The notes under the pieces: model-generated
Databases searched by the model: none
Told to the model about the DNA's origin: nothing
What the model saw: only the letters and a program-made list of their open reading frames with translations
Made by a program: the position numbers and the translations under genes
NCBI GenBank assembly: GCA_902464275.1
Contig: CABQIK010000013.1
Span: 1 to 46,566, forward strand
Direction: 5' to 3'
DNA length: 46,566 nucleotides
Origin: an uncultured Alphaproteobacteria bacterium
Lineage (GTDB): Bacteria > Pseudomonadota > Alphaproteobacteria > RF32 > CAG-239
Shown: positions 22,775 to 30,583 of the stretch, piece by piece
Position numbering within the stretch: position 1 is the first letter of the stretch
How the letters are laid out: every line of letters starts with the position of its first letter

Positions 22775-25216
22775 TTAGATGTCAAGGTTAATCACATTCA
22801 AAGCATTTTCTTGAATAAACTCTTTTCTCGGCTCCACTACATCGCCCATAAGGGTTGAAAAGACTTCATCCGCTTCTTCCATGTGGTCTATTTTTACTTG
22901 CAGGAGTGAACGAGCTTCCGGATCAAGCGTGGTTTCCCAAAGCTGCTCAGGGTTCATTTCGCCCAAACCTTTATAGCGCTGCAGAGTAATACCTTTTTTG
23001 CCGGTTCCCATAACGGCGTCAACCAATGATACCGGACCGTCAATACGTTTTTCACCGCCGCTCTTTGCCAGCAATTTAGCCGATTCGGCAAAGTTTTCAT
23101 GCAAAAAGTCTTTCATCTCGTTTAAGAGTTTAGCCTCGGCGCTGTCAACAACCGACTGCCCGATAATATGGTCTTCTTTTACACCGCGCAAGGTGCGGTT
23201 AAATGAAATTGTGCCGTCAGCAAGCAATTCGGCCTTCCAACCTTTGTCATACTCGGCTTCCATTGCGTCAAGACGGATTGCCACACGATTAAGTTCAGCC
23301 TGCAAAGCCTCTTTGTTTTGCTGAACAGCCGCATCAAACAACCCGAAAATTGCCATTTGTTCCAAGATTTTTTCCGGCGCTTTAATGCTCAATGCGGTAA
23401 GCAAACTGCGGGCTTTCATTGTTTTTTCAACAAAGCTGATTAAGTCCTGCCCCATAATTTTTTCACCATCGGCTTTTTCTAAGACTGCATCATCGCAACC
23501 GCCGCGAACCAAATAATCTTCCATCTCACGGTCGTCTTTAAGATAAATAATGGAGTTGCCGCGTTTAGCCTTATAAAGCGGAGGTTGCGCAATATAAATA
23601 TAACCGCGTTCAATAAGCTCCGGCATTTGGCGATAGAAGAAGGTCAATAACAAAGTTCTGATATGTGAACCATCAACATCGGCATCGGTCATAATTACAA
23701 TTTTGTGATAACGGCATTTATCGGCGTTAAAGTCATCGCGGCCGATACCGGTGCCCAAAGCGGTAATAATCGTGCCGATTTCAGCCGAATTGAGCATTTT
23801 ATCAAAACGGGCGCGTTCAACGTTCAAAATTTTACCTCTGAGCGGCATAATCGCCTGATTTTTACGGTCGCGTCCCTGCTTAGCCGAACCGCCCGCGGAA
23901 TCTCCTTCCACGATGAACACTTCTGACAATGCCGGATCTTTTTCAGAACAATCGGCAAGCTTGCCGGGGAGAGTTGAAATATCAAGCACACCTTTGCGGC
24001 GGGTTAATTCACGCGCTTTACGAGCCGCCTCGCGCGCGGTTGCCGCCTCAACGATTTTACCGATAATGATTTTTGCTTCAGCCGGATGCTCGTCAAGCCA
24101 TTCTTTAAGCTTATCGCCGACCACGCTTTCAACCACAGGCCGAACCTCTGACGAAACCAATTTGTCTTTGGTTTGTGATGAAAATTTAGGATCAGGCGCT
24201 TTTACGGAAAGTACGCAGGTCAAGCCTTCGCGCATATCTTCACCGGTAATCACGCTTTTTTCTTTTTTAAGCAAGCCGTTTTCAGTGATGTAATTGTTAA
24301 TGGTACGGGTCAACGCGCCGCGAAAACCGGCAAGGTGAGTACCGCCGTCTTTTTGCGGAATGTTGTTGGTAAAGCAAAGCATGCTTTCGTTGTACGCATT
24401 GGTCCACTGCATAGCAATATCAACCTGAATATTGTTATCTTCACCTGAAAACGCAATAATATTTTCATGCAGCGGAGCTTTAGATTTGTTTAAGTGCGTA
24501 ACAAACGCCGACAAACCGCCCTCATAATGAAAAACCTCTTCTTTAGGTTCCGCGCCGCGATTATCAATTAAGCGCAAATGAACGCCGGAGTTCAAAAAGG
24601 CTTTTTCACGAATGGAACGCTCCAAAGTTTCAAAGCTGAATTCGGTTTGCGTAAAAGTTTTCGGCGACGGCAAAAATGAAACTTCCGTACCGTGGCGGTT
24701 AGGAGCATCGCCTACCACCTCAACATGCTTAACCACATTGCCGTCGGCAAATTCAGCATAATATTCTTTATTGTTACGCCAAATGCGCAGTTTTAACCAT
24801 GTAGACAACGCGTTTACCACTGAAACGCCCACACCATGCAAACCGCCTGAAACTTTATAGGAGTTGTTATCAAACTTACCGCCGGAGTGTAATTCAGTCA
24901 TAATAACTTCAGCCGCTGAAACGCCTTCTTCTTTGTGCATATCAACCGGCATACCGCGCCCGTTATCGCGAATAGTGGCGGAGCCGTCCGGATTCAAGAT
25001 AACTTCCGTGCGGTCGCAATAGCCTGCCAACGCCTCGTCAATGGCGTTATCCAAAACTTCATAAATCATGTGGTGCAAGCCAGAGCCGTCATCAGTATCG
25101 CCGATGTACATTCCCGGACGTTTACGAACGGCGTCTAAGCCTTTCAAAACCTTAATGGAATCGGCATTATATTCTTGTTCGCTTTTCAAATATTCTTCAT
25201 TGGTTAATTCAGTCAT
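22775..25216 (-). CDS. gyrB: DNA gyrase subunit B
   Basis: An 813-residue protein. The GHKL ATPase begins near residue 20 with YNADSIKVLKGLDAVRKRPGMYIG and includes IRDNGRGMP and GGLHGVGVSVVNALS. The transducer and TOPRIM follow with VFIVEGDSAGGSAKQGRDR and MTDADVDGSHIRTLLLTFF. The C-terminal end has LQRYKGLGEMNPEQLWETT. The QTK loop appears as FSSQTKDKLVSSE. Full length with the family order. No dnaA, dnaN or recF is adjacent, so this is not the classical origin cluster. Confidence 0.98.
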   Translation of the reverse strand: MTELTNEEYLKSEQEYNADSIKVLKGLDAVRKRPGMYIGDTDDGSGLHHMIYEVLDNAIDEALAGYCDRTEVILNPDGSATIRDNGRGMPVDMHKEEGVSAAEVIMTELHSGGKFDNNSYKVSGGLHGVGVSVVNALSTWLKLRIWRNNKEYYAEFADGNVVKHVEVVGDAPNRHGTEVSFLPSPKTFTQTEFSFETLERSIREKAFLNSGVHLRLIDNRGAEPKEEVFHYEGGLSAFVTHLNKSKAPLHENIIAFSGEDNNIQVDIAMQWTNAYNESMLCFTNNIPQKDGGTHLAGFRGALTRTINNYITENGLLKKEKSVITGEDMREGLTCVLSVKAPDPKFSSQTKDKLVSSEVRPVVESVVGDKLKEWLDEHPAEAKIIIGKIVEAATAREAARKARELTRRKGVLDISTLPGKLADCSEKDPALSEVFIVEGDSAGGSAKQGRDRKNQAIMPLRGKILNVERARFDKMLNSAEIGTIITALGTGIGRDDFNADKCRYHKIVIMTDADVDGSHIRTLLLTFFYRQMPELIERGYIYIAQPPLYKAKRGNSIIYLKDDREMEDYLVRGGCDDAVLEKADGEKIMGQDLISFVEKTMKARSLLTALSIKAPEKILEQMAIFGLFDAAVQQNKEALQAELNRVAIRLDAMEAEYDKGWKAELLADGTISFNRTLRGVKEDHIIGQSVVDSAEAKLLNEMKDFLHENFAESAKLLAKSGGEKRIDGPVSLVDAVMGTGKKGITLQRYKGLGEMNPEQLWETTLDPEARSLLQVKIDHMEEADEVFSTLMGDVVEPRKEFIQENALNVINLDI

Positions 25217-25348
25217 TACAACCCCTGCTTTTTATATTTATTACTGCGTAAAATATACAGCAAAGCCCCGAATTTACCAAGCGTTAGATTAAAGTTATCA
25301 ACGGTTTTTAGCTAAAAAAGCGCAAATAAATTAAAATAAAATGCCGCC

Positions 25349-26062
25349 TTATTTTCTGACGGCAAAAACAGCAAACTTTTGCGCCAAATCCGCAACTAAA
25401 TTTTTGTTTTCAATCAGCGCTAAACACATTTCATCAGTAGTAGTTTTATCGCTCGGTATCGGGCGATATTTTTGCAGATAATATTCTTTTACGCCCGCCT
25501 TTTTAAGCTCATCGGCAATAGCATAAATATCGTCAAGCTGCAAAATCCGCGGATCGCAAGTGGTACGACATTCAAAATGCTTGCCGCTTTCAAGCAAAAT
25601 TTGAAGGCTTTGCCTGATGTTTTCAACCTGTTTGTACCCACCGGTCACACGCATATAACGTTCGGTAATAAGCGGCGCCTTAATATCAAGCCCTGCCCAA
25701 TCAAGCTTGCCAATAATTTTTTGCAGCATTTCCGGACGGTACCCGCCGGTGTGCAGACCGATTTTATAGCCCAAAGCTTTAACTTTGTCTATTGCTTCCG
25801 GCAAACTGTCTTGCGCTAAAGGCTCGCCGCCTGAAAACACCACCGCATCAATTATGCCTTTGCGGCGCTCCAGTAAAGCCATCAATTTTTCAAACGTCCA
25901 ATTGCTTTCCGGCTTGGCGCCGAGCTGTTGCAAAGAAGTGTTATAACAAAACGGACACCGCCACACGCAGCCTTGCATAAAAACAACGGCGGCAATATGT
26001 TCCGGAAAGTCAACAATGCTGAATTTTTCAACATCGCCGATAATTATCGGTTGTTTATCCAC
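25349..26062 (-). CDS. nrdG: Anaerobic ribonucleotide reductase activating protein (radical SAM)
   Basis: A 237-residue radical-SAM protein with the cluster motif C32-VWR-C36-PF-C39, then VVFSGGEPLAQ and the rest of a partial barrel. This matches the NrdG2-type activases (TIGR02495), which generate the glycyl radical of class III ribonucleotide reductase. GTG start at 26062 with agagg upstream. It lies downstream of nrdD and the separate glycyl-radical gene, but a hairpin (26090-26127) intervenes, so it may be partly uncoupled from them. Confidence 0.88.
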   Translation of the reverse strand: MDKQPIIIGDVEKFSIVDFPEHIAAVVFMQGCVWRCPFCYNTSLQQLGAKPESNWTFEKLMALLERRKGIIDAVVFSGGEPLAQDSLPEAIDKVKALGYKIGLHTGGYRPEMLQKIIGKLDWAGLDIKAPLITERYMRVTGGYKQVENIRQSLQILLESGKHFECRTTCDPRILQLDDIYAIADELKKAGVKEYYLQKYRPIPSDKTTTDEMCLALIENKNLVADLAQKFAVFAVRK

Positions 26063-26089
26063 TTTACACCTCTTTCATATAAAAAAGCC

Positions 26090-26127
26090 GCTAACTTGCC
26101 GATATTAATCCGGTAGTTTTAGCGGCA
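26090..26127 (-). terminator. Terminator or attenuator before nrdG
   Basis: Outer stem gccgctaa/ttagcggc with an imperfect inner stem, followed on the minus strand by a T-run (ttttttat). It lies between the radical-subunit gene and nrdG and would lower nrdG expression relative to the upstream genes. Confidence 0.65.
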
Positions 26128-26147
26128 CAAATTAAAAACCAAACTGA

Positions 26148-26354
26148 CTATTCAGCCGCAATGGCAAATTCTTCATTCATGTGTTTAACGGCTTTTTCTT
26201 CACAGAAGCAAACGCGTGAATAATATTCAGACTTTTTACCTTTGTTAAATTCAGAAACCGGACGATGGTAACCCATAACTCTGGTCCAAATTTCGCAAGG
26301 CTGTCTTTCTGCGTCGGTTAATTTAATTTCATTAATATCAATAACATTGTTCAT
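26148..26354 (-). CDS. Separate glycyl-radical domain of anaerobic ribonucleotide reductase
   Basis: A 68-residue protein whose core, LTDAERQPCEIWTRVMGYHR (residues 12-31) followed by PVSEFNKGKKSEYYSR, is the extreme C-terminus of class III ribonucleotide reductases. In those enzymes the glycine of the RV-GY motif (Gly28 here) carries the catalytic radical. The neighbouring nrdD ends just after its zinc site and lacks this segment. The small gene has its own strong ribosome binding sequence (aaggag, 7 nt before the ATG) and a 23-bp gap from nrdD, which argues against a simple frameshift. Its role is inferred to be a dissociable radical subunit, analogous in concept to GrcA/YfiD for pyruvate formate-lyase. 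Confidence 0.8.
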   Translation of the reverse strand: MNNVIDINEIKLTDAERQPCEIWTRVMGYHRPVSEFNKGKKSEYYSRVCFCEEKAVKHMNEEFAIAAE

Positions 26355-26377
26355 GGTAATCTCCTTATAAATTGTGG

Positions 26378-28441
26378 TTATGCAACATTTTGTTTTGCTT
26401 TTAAGGCATTAAGTTTTTCTGCTTTTTTCTCCTCATCGCAGATTGGGCAGAATTTGTGTTCCCCTGACAAATAGCCATGCTTCGGGCAAATGGAAAATGT
26501 CGGGGTAATGGTAATGTACGGTAGGCGGTAATTAGTCAAAACTTTTCTTACCAAATCGCGACATACCTTTGAAGATGAAATACGCTGATTCATATAAAGG
26601 TGCAACACGGTGCCGCCTGTATATTTTGTTTGCAAAGTAGACTGCATGTCCAAAGCCTCAAACGGGTCATCGGTATAACCGACCGGTAATTGCGAAGAGT
26701 TGGTATAATATGGATTCTCTTCCGTACCGGCCTGAATAATGCCTTTAAATCTCTTTTTATCTTCACGGGCAAAGCGGTAAGTAGCGCTTTCGGCCGGAGT
26801 GGCTTCCAAGTTATACATATGTCCGGTTTCTTCTTGAATTTTAACCATTTTAGCGCGGATATAGTCCAAGAATTTTTCGGCAAATTCTTGTCCCCATTCA
26901 TCGGTAATATCATGTTCATCATTGGTATAGTTGCGAATCATTTCATTGATACCGTTCACGCCGATGGTTGAAAAGTGGTTGCGCAAAGTTCCCAAATAAC
27001 GTTTGGTAAACGGAAACAATCCGTTATCAATCAAGCGCTGAATAACTTTACGTTTAATTTCCAATGAGGTGCGGGCAATGTTCATCAACTCGTCAACGCG
27101 GCTAAACAATCCGGCTTCATTACCTTTGTAAACATAGCCCAAGCGAGCGCAGTTAAAGGTAACAACGCCAACTGAACCGGTCTGCTCTGCTGAACCGAAC
27201 AAGCCGTTTCCTTTAGCGAGCAACTGGCGCAAGTCTAACTGCAGACGGCAGCACATTGAACGAATCTGTCCCGGCTTTAACACTGAGTTAATAAAGTTTT
27301 GGAAATAAGGCATACCGTATTTTGCGGTCATTTCAAACAAAAGCTCGGTATTTTCTTCTTCCCACGGAAAATCCGGAGTCATATTATAAGTAGGAATCGG
27401 GAAAGTAAACGGACGACCTTTAATATCGCCTTTCATCATAACGGTGATATAAGCCTTGTTAATCATCGCCATTTCCTCTTTTAAGTCGCCATAGGTAAAC
27501 GGCTGTTCTTCACCGGCAATAATCGGGTGCTTTTCGCGCAAATCTTCAGGACATACCCAGTCAAACGTAAAGTTTGTAAACGGAGTTTGCGAGCCCCAAC
27601 GCGACGGAACGTTCAAGTTATAAACCAATTCCTGGATAGCCTGTTCAACCTGACGATATGAAAGATTATCTTTGCGGATATAAGGCGCCAAATAAGTATC
27701 AACTGATGAAAACGCCTGCGCGCCCGCCCATTCGTTTTGCAAGGTGCCCATAAAGTTTACCATCTGACCGACAGCGGCGGATAAGTGTTTGGCCGGACCG
27801 GCTTCAGCCTTACCCGGAACACCGTTAAAGCCTTCATGCAAAAGGTTTTTAAGCGACCAACCGGCGCAATATGCGGCCAACATATCCAAATCATGAATAT
27901 GAATATCGCCGTTGCGGTGAGCCTCGCCGACTTCCGCAGGATAAACATGGCTTAACCAATAGTTGGCGGTAACTTTACCGGAAACGTTCAAAATCAAACC
28001 GCCGTTTGAATAACCCTGATTGGCGTTAGCGTTAACGCGCCAATCAAGTTTTTCCAAATATTCATTGATTGAACTTTCCACATCAACCATAACTTTTTTA
28101 TCAGAACGCATACGATTACGTTGATCACGATACAAAATATAAGCTTTAGCGGTCTGGAAGTAGTTATCCGAAATTAAAACCTGTTCAACTATATCTTGAA
28201 TCTGCTCAATACTCGGCAGCGATTCGGCAAACTTGTATTCCATAACTTTCAGCACTTTAGCAGTCAACAACCACGATTCCTGCTCGCCAAATTCACCGGT
28301 AGAAGTCCCGGCCTTCAAAATTGCATTATAAATTTTAGTACTGTCAAACGGGGCTAATGTTCCATCTCTTTTGGTAATTTCTTCAAAAGGGAATTTGTCA
28401 TTACTGTTTATATGGGGCATTTCATATTTGTTTTCTGACAT
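26378..28441 (-). CDS. nrdD: Anaerobic ribonucleoside-triphosphate reductase, catalytic part without glycyl-radical end
   Basis: A 687-residue class III reductase. An N-terminal ATP-cone (about residues 18-110, ITKRDGTLAPFDSTKIYNAI) binds allosteric nucleotides. The barrel contains GDIHIHDLDMLAAYCAGWSL, with a candidate active-site Cys, and the family blocks QNEWAGAQAFSSVDTYLAP and CRLQLDLRQL. The C-terminal zinc site is C652-PKH655 with C665-PI-C668. The chain then ends after 19 charged residues with no RV-GY motif; that motif is in the gene 23 bp downstream. Two NrdR-type boxes lie upstream. It supplies dNTPs during anaerobic growth. Confidence 0.95.
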   Translation of the reverse strand: MSENKYEMPHINSNDKFPFEEITKRDGTLAPFDSTKIYNAILKAGTSTGEFGEQESWLLTAKVLKVMEYKFAESLPSIEQIQDIVEQVLISDNYFQTAKAYILYRDQRNRMRSDKKVMVDVESSINEYLEKLDWRVNANANQGYSNGGLILNVSGKVTANYWLSHVYPAEVGEAHRNGDIHIHDLDMLAAYCAGWSLKNLLHEGFNGVPGKAEAGPAKHLSAAVGQMVNFMGTLQNEWAGAQAFSSVDTYLAPYIRKDNLSYRQVEQAIQELVYNLNVPSRWGSQTPFTNFTFDWVCPEDLREKHPIIAGEEQPFTYGDLKEEMAMINKAYITVMMKGDIKGRPFTFPIPTYNMTPDFPWEEENTELLFEMTAKYGMPYFQNFINSVLKPGQIRSMCCRLQLDLRQLLAKGNGLFGSAEQTGSVGVVTFNCARLGYVYKGNEAGLFSRVDELMNIARTSLEIKRKVIQRLIDNGLFPFTKRYLGTLRNHFSTIGVNGINEMIRNYTNDEHDITDEWGQEFAEKFLDYIRAKMVKIQEETGHMYNLEATPAESATYRFAREDKKRFKGIIQAGTEENPYYTNSSQLPVGYTDDPFEALDMQSTLQTKYTGGTVLHLYMNQRISSSKVCRDLVRKVLTNYRLPYITITPTFSICPKHGYLSGEHKFCPICDEEKKAEKLNALKAKQNVA

Positions 28442-28497
28442 TTATCTTTCCTTATATTAATTGCCTTGGGTTATCCGTGTATCAATTTGAATGTGGT

Positions 28498-28546
28498 ATA
28501 CTATATATTGTGTTAAAAATTTGTAAAGAAACAAGATATAGTATGT
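28498..28546 (-). promoter_or_regulatory. Paired NrdR boxes upstream of nrdD
   Basis: Two 16-bp near-palindromes: ATACTATATATTGTGT (28498-28513) and ACAAGATATAGTATGT (28531-28546). Both resemble the NrdR consensus ACAC-ATAT-GTGT type, and their centres are 33 bp apart, about three helical turns. Paired boxes at that spacing are the normal NrdR operator arrangement. They lie 57-105 bp before the nrdD start. Confidence 0.7.
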
Positions 28547-28561
28547 TCACAATTTTTTACG

Positions 28562-28923
28562 GACGATTTAACTTTATGAAAAACATCTTGCAAAATTAAA
28601 AAACAACCCTCAAGGACAAAATTTTGCAATTCTTTAAAAAACACCCTATGTCATTAAAAATAAGGCATAATTTTTTTTGTTCGCAGTGGATAAATTTATT
28701 AACAAAATCAAGATTGTATAAATATCAATTCGTTAGGATTAACCTCTTGATATTTAACAACAAAAATCAGAAAACAACTTAAAAAATAAATTTATGTTTC
28801 AAGGCTGAAATTTTTATGCCCTTAAACCGGCGTTTTGCGATTCTTTTTCCGATTCGTAAAATAAATACATCTGTCCCCGATTCTTTATCGGTATACCAGC
28901 CTTCACTCCCCGATTCTTATTTA
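28562..28923. other. Intergenic region, no gene seen
   Basis: A/T-rich DNA with no credible frame. Its right end (from about 28800) enters the repeat array that precedes tRNA-Arg. Confidence 0.45.
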
Positions 28924-28978
28924 CGCCCTCTCGGGCTGGAGGCAAGAAAACAATTTGAGAAATTGTTTTCGCCGACAA

Positions 28979-29083
28979 GCGCAGTTTTGTTAGTTTGCGA
29001 GCGAATGATAGTGAGTTGAGCAACCGTTACAAAACAAGTGACCGCAACGAGTTAGCGAAACATAGCTGAGCTTACGAGTAAGA
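28979..29083 (+). repeat. R2 repeat, copy 2 (beside tRNA-Arg)
   Basis: Shares TTACAAAACAAGTGACCGC, cgagttagcga and gcttacgag with the copies at 8013 and 29324. Confidence 0.75.
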
Positions 29084-29140
29084 CGCTCCCCCTATCTATA
29101 TTTGCCATAAAAAAAGCCGCCGTAAAGGCAGCTTCTTTTA

Positions 29141-29160
29141 TGGCGTATCCGGCGGGGATC
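29141..29160 (-). repeat. Duplicate of the tRNA-Arg 3' end
   Basis: TGGCGTATCCGGCGGGGATC is identical to 29488-29507, the CCA, acceptor stem and 3' T-arm of tRNA-Arg. After the match the sequence departs completely (ccctgcttg versus gaacccac). Confidence 0.85.
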
Positions 29161-29235
29161 CCCTGCTTGTTTTCTAATTTCGCTTCGTGGCGCTGCCGCT
29201 TCTCGCTCAAATAAGAAAACTGCGCCGCTCACAAC

Positions 29236-29258
29236 GAAAACCTCCACCGGAGGTTTTC
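29236..29258. terminator. Perfect hairpin in spacer between tandem units
   Basis: A 10-bp stem gaaaacctcc/ggaggttttc with a 3-nt loop. It lies in the 108-bp spacer that separates the two repeat units, so its role may be structural rather than termination. Confidence 0.5.
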
Positions 29259-29323
29259 TATCGGTTCGCGCCCTCTCGGGCTGGGAGCAGGAAAACAATT
29301 TAAGAAATTGTTTTCGCAGACAG

Positions 29324-29429
29324 ACGTAGTTTTGTTAATTTGCGAATAAACGATAGTGAATGGAGCAAATGTTACAAAACAAGTGACCGCAACGAGTTAG
29401 CGAAGCATTGCTGAGCTTACGAGTAAGAC
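29324..29429 (+). repeat. R2 repeat, copy 3 (beside tRNA-Arg)
   Basis: The closest relative is copy 2 (28979-29083); the central 19 bp are identical to both other copies. Confidence 0.75.
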
Positions 29430-29449
29430 AATCCCCCTATCTATATTTG

Positions 29450-29490
29450 CCATAAAAAAAGACCACACTGACGGTGGTCTTTTTTTATGG
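29450..29490 (-). terminator. tRNA-Arg terminator that includes the CCA end
   Basis: A perfect 17-bp stem from 29450-29466 with 29474-29490. Its outermost three pairs use the CCA of tRNA-Arg (29488-29490). The core is gaccac/gtggtc, with A7/T7 arms. Confidence 0.8.
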
Positions 29491-29564
29491 CGTATCCGGC
29501 GGGGATCGAACCCACAACCTTCGGCGTCGGAGGCCGACACTCTATCCAATTGAGCTACGGATAC
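29488..29564 (-). tRNA. tRNA-Arg(CCG)
   Basis: A 77-nt tRNA including CCA. The acceptor stem GTATCCG/CGGATAC is perfect, the anticodon loop is ctCCGac, and the T-loop is GGGTTCGATCCC. Its 3' end is duplicated 347 bp downstream at 29141. Confidence 0.95.
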
Positions 29565-29648
29565 AACATATTCCGTGTTTACAAACTCCTTTTATATCAC
29601 TTTTATTTTTTTTACCAGTCCTTTTTTATCTTTTTTTAATATTTTTGC

Positions 29649-29677
29649 TTGACTTGTCACTCAAATATATGTATTAA
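29649..29677 (+). promoter_or_regulatory. sigma70-type promoter of rpmB
   Basis: TTGACT (29649-29654), a 17-bp spacer and TATTAA (29672-29677), about 44 bp before the rpmB start. Confidence 0.65.
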
Positions 29678-29720
29678 CAAGCAACAAGATTGTTGTTTAT
29701 TTGTAAAAGGATTAATTAAA

Positions 29721-30008
29721 ATGGCTAAAAAGTGTGATATTTCCGGCACCGGCGTGATGAGCGGTAACAATGTAAGCCACGCTAACAACAGAACCCGCCG
29801 CCGCTTCTTGCCGAATTTGCAGATTGTTTCTTTGTTAAGTGAAACTTTAGGCAAAGCTTTCAAGTTGAAAATTTGTTCCAAAACCTTGCGTTCTATTGAA
29901 CACAACGGCGGTTTGGATTCATACCTTGAAAAAACTTCCAATGCTAAACTTACCGATGAAGCTAAAAAAATTAAAAAATCAATCGCTAAGAAAAAAGCTG
30001 CAAACTAA
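29721..30008 (+). CDS. rpmB: Ribosomal protein L28
   Basis: A 95-residue protein starting MAKKCDISGTGVMSGNNVSHANNRTRRRF in the classic bL28 pattern (given here in two parts: MAKKCDISGTGVMSGNNVSH, then ANNRTRRRF). The ATG at 29721 is chosen by homology to the family N-terminus; aaagg is 10 nt upstream. The basic tail IKKSIAKKKAAN is normal. Component of the large ribosomal subunit. Monocistronic with its own promoter and terminator. Confidence 0.96.
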   Translation: MAKKCDISGTGVMSGNNVSHANNRTRRRFLPNLQIVSLLSETLGKAFKLKICSKTLRSIEHNGGLDSYLEKTSNAKLTDEAKKIKKSIAKKKAAN

Positions 30009-30015
30009 TTAAGTT

Positions 30016-30044
30016 AAAAAACCTCTGAAAATCAGAGGTTTTTT
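30016..30044. terminator. Rho-independent terminator of rpmB
   Basis: A 13-bp stem (aaaaaacctctga / tcagaggtttttt) with a 3-nt loop. Confidence 0.85.
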
Positions 30045-30097
30045 TATGCCTGTTTTTAAGGCTATAATTAAAATTCTTTCAAATTAATCCTTTTGCG

Positions 30098-30126
30098 TTG
30101 ACAAAATCGCCAAAATAACATATGCT
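30098..30126 (+). promoter_or_regulatory. sigma70-type promoter
   Basis: TTGACA (30098-30103), a 17-bp spacer and TATGCT (30121-30126), upstream of the small membrane protein gene at 30153. The leader would be short (about 20 nt), with no obvious ribosome binding sequence. Confidence 0.6.
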
Positions 30127-30152
30127 AAGCACGTTGTTAATAATTATTGTTT

Positions 30153-30509
30153 ATGAAAAAGTTTTTTATGTTGTTGGCATTCGCCCTCTTCATTTGGAGC
30201 GCGCTTGCCCTTGTCGGAATACTTTCTTGGCAAGCCGTATTAGGATGTTCCATAATATATTCCGCCGCGCTGTTTTTACAAATCAAAGGCAAAGGTGGCA
30301 GAACATCAATGATAGGCTGCATAATAATTGCTGTTATCGCCACATTCCTTTGGGCAGGCGGTAACGACAATATTGCAAGAATGTCTTTTTTCGGCAAACT
30401 GCTGAACATAGGCGTCGTTAGTTGCCTGACAGCCGTTTGCGTCTTTATGGCCGTTTACGCCGTAAAGTTTGTACGAAACGCCATCATGGACTATTACCAC
30501 AACAAATGA
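30153..30509 (+). CDS. Small membrane protein, unknown
   Basis: A 118-residue protein with about four hydrophobic segments: MKKFFMLLAFALFIWSALAL, LSWQAVLGCSIIYSAALFL, SMIGCIIIAVIATFLWAGG and LLNIGVVSCLTAVCVFMAVY. The ATG at 30153 is more likely than the TTG two codons earlier. Family not recognised. It has a good promoter and terminator, which supports a real gene. Confidence 0.7.
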   Translation: MKKFFMLLAFALFIWSALALVGILSWQAVLGCSIIYSAALFLQIKGKGGRTSMIGCIIIAVIATFLWAGGNDNIARMSFFGKLLNIGVVSCLTAVCVFMAVYAVKFVRNAIMDYYHNK

Positions 30510-30525
30510 GTCCGATGGCACATAC

Positions 30526-30562
30526 AAAAAACCTCTGAACGCCAACGTTTCAGAGGTTTTTT
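30526..30562. terminator. Bidirectional rho-independent terminator
   Basis: A 14-bp stem (aaaaaacctctgaa / ttcagaggtttttt). It uses almost the same stem as the rpmB terminator at 30016. It lies between the convergent genes ending at 30509 and 30584. Confidence 0.85.
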
Positions 30563-30583
30563 GTTGCAAATTATATCAATCAA

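Larger units (their letters stand above)
28924..29160 (-). repeat. tRNA-Arg-associated tandem repeat, unit 1
   Basis: About 237 bp that recur at 29269-29507, offset 345-347 bp. Contents in order: CGCCCTCTCGGGCTGG, a perfect hairpin (28946-28970, gaaaacaatt/aattgttttc), the R2 repeat (28979-29083), cccctatctatatttgcc, a terminator-like hairpin, and a 20-bp copy of the tRNA-Arg 3' end (29141-29160). Confidence 0.8.
29269..29507 (-). repeat. tRNA-Arg-associated tandem repeat, unit 2
   Basis: Second copy of the unit at 28924-29160. It includes a hairpin (29291-29315), R2 copy 3 (29324-29429), cccctatctatatttgcc and the terminator, and it ends inside the real tRNA-Arg gene. Confidence 0.8.

Noticed and set aside
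22775..25216. gyrB as marker of the chromosomal origin cluster
   Set aside because: dnaA, dnaN and recF are absent; the neighbours are pilin-like and nrd genes.
26148..26354. Frameshifted end of nrdD
   Set aside because: nrdD ends at a clean stop, there is a 23-bp gap, and the small gene has a strong ribosome binding sequence of its own; a frameshift would be expected to leave overlapping frames.
29141..29160. Attachment site of a large integrated island ending at tRNA-Arg
   Set aside because: The duplicated ends are only 347 bp apart and enclose repeats, not genes.
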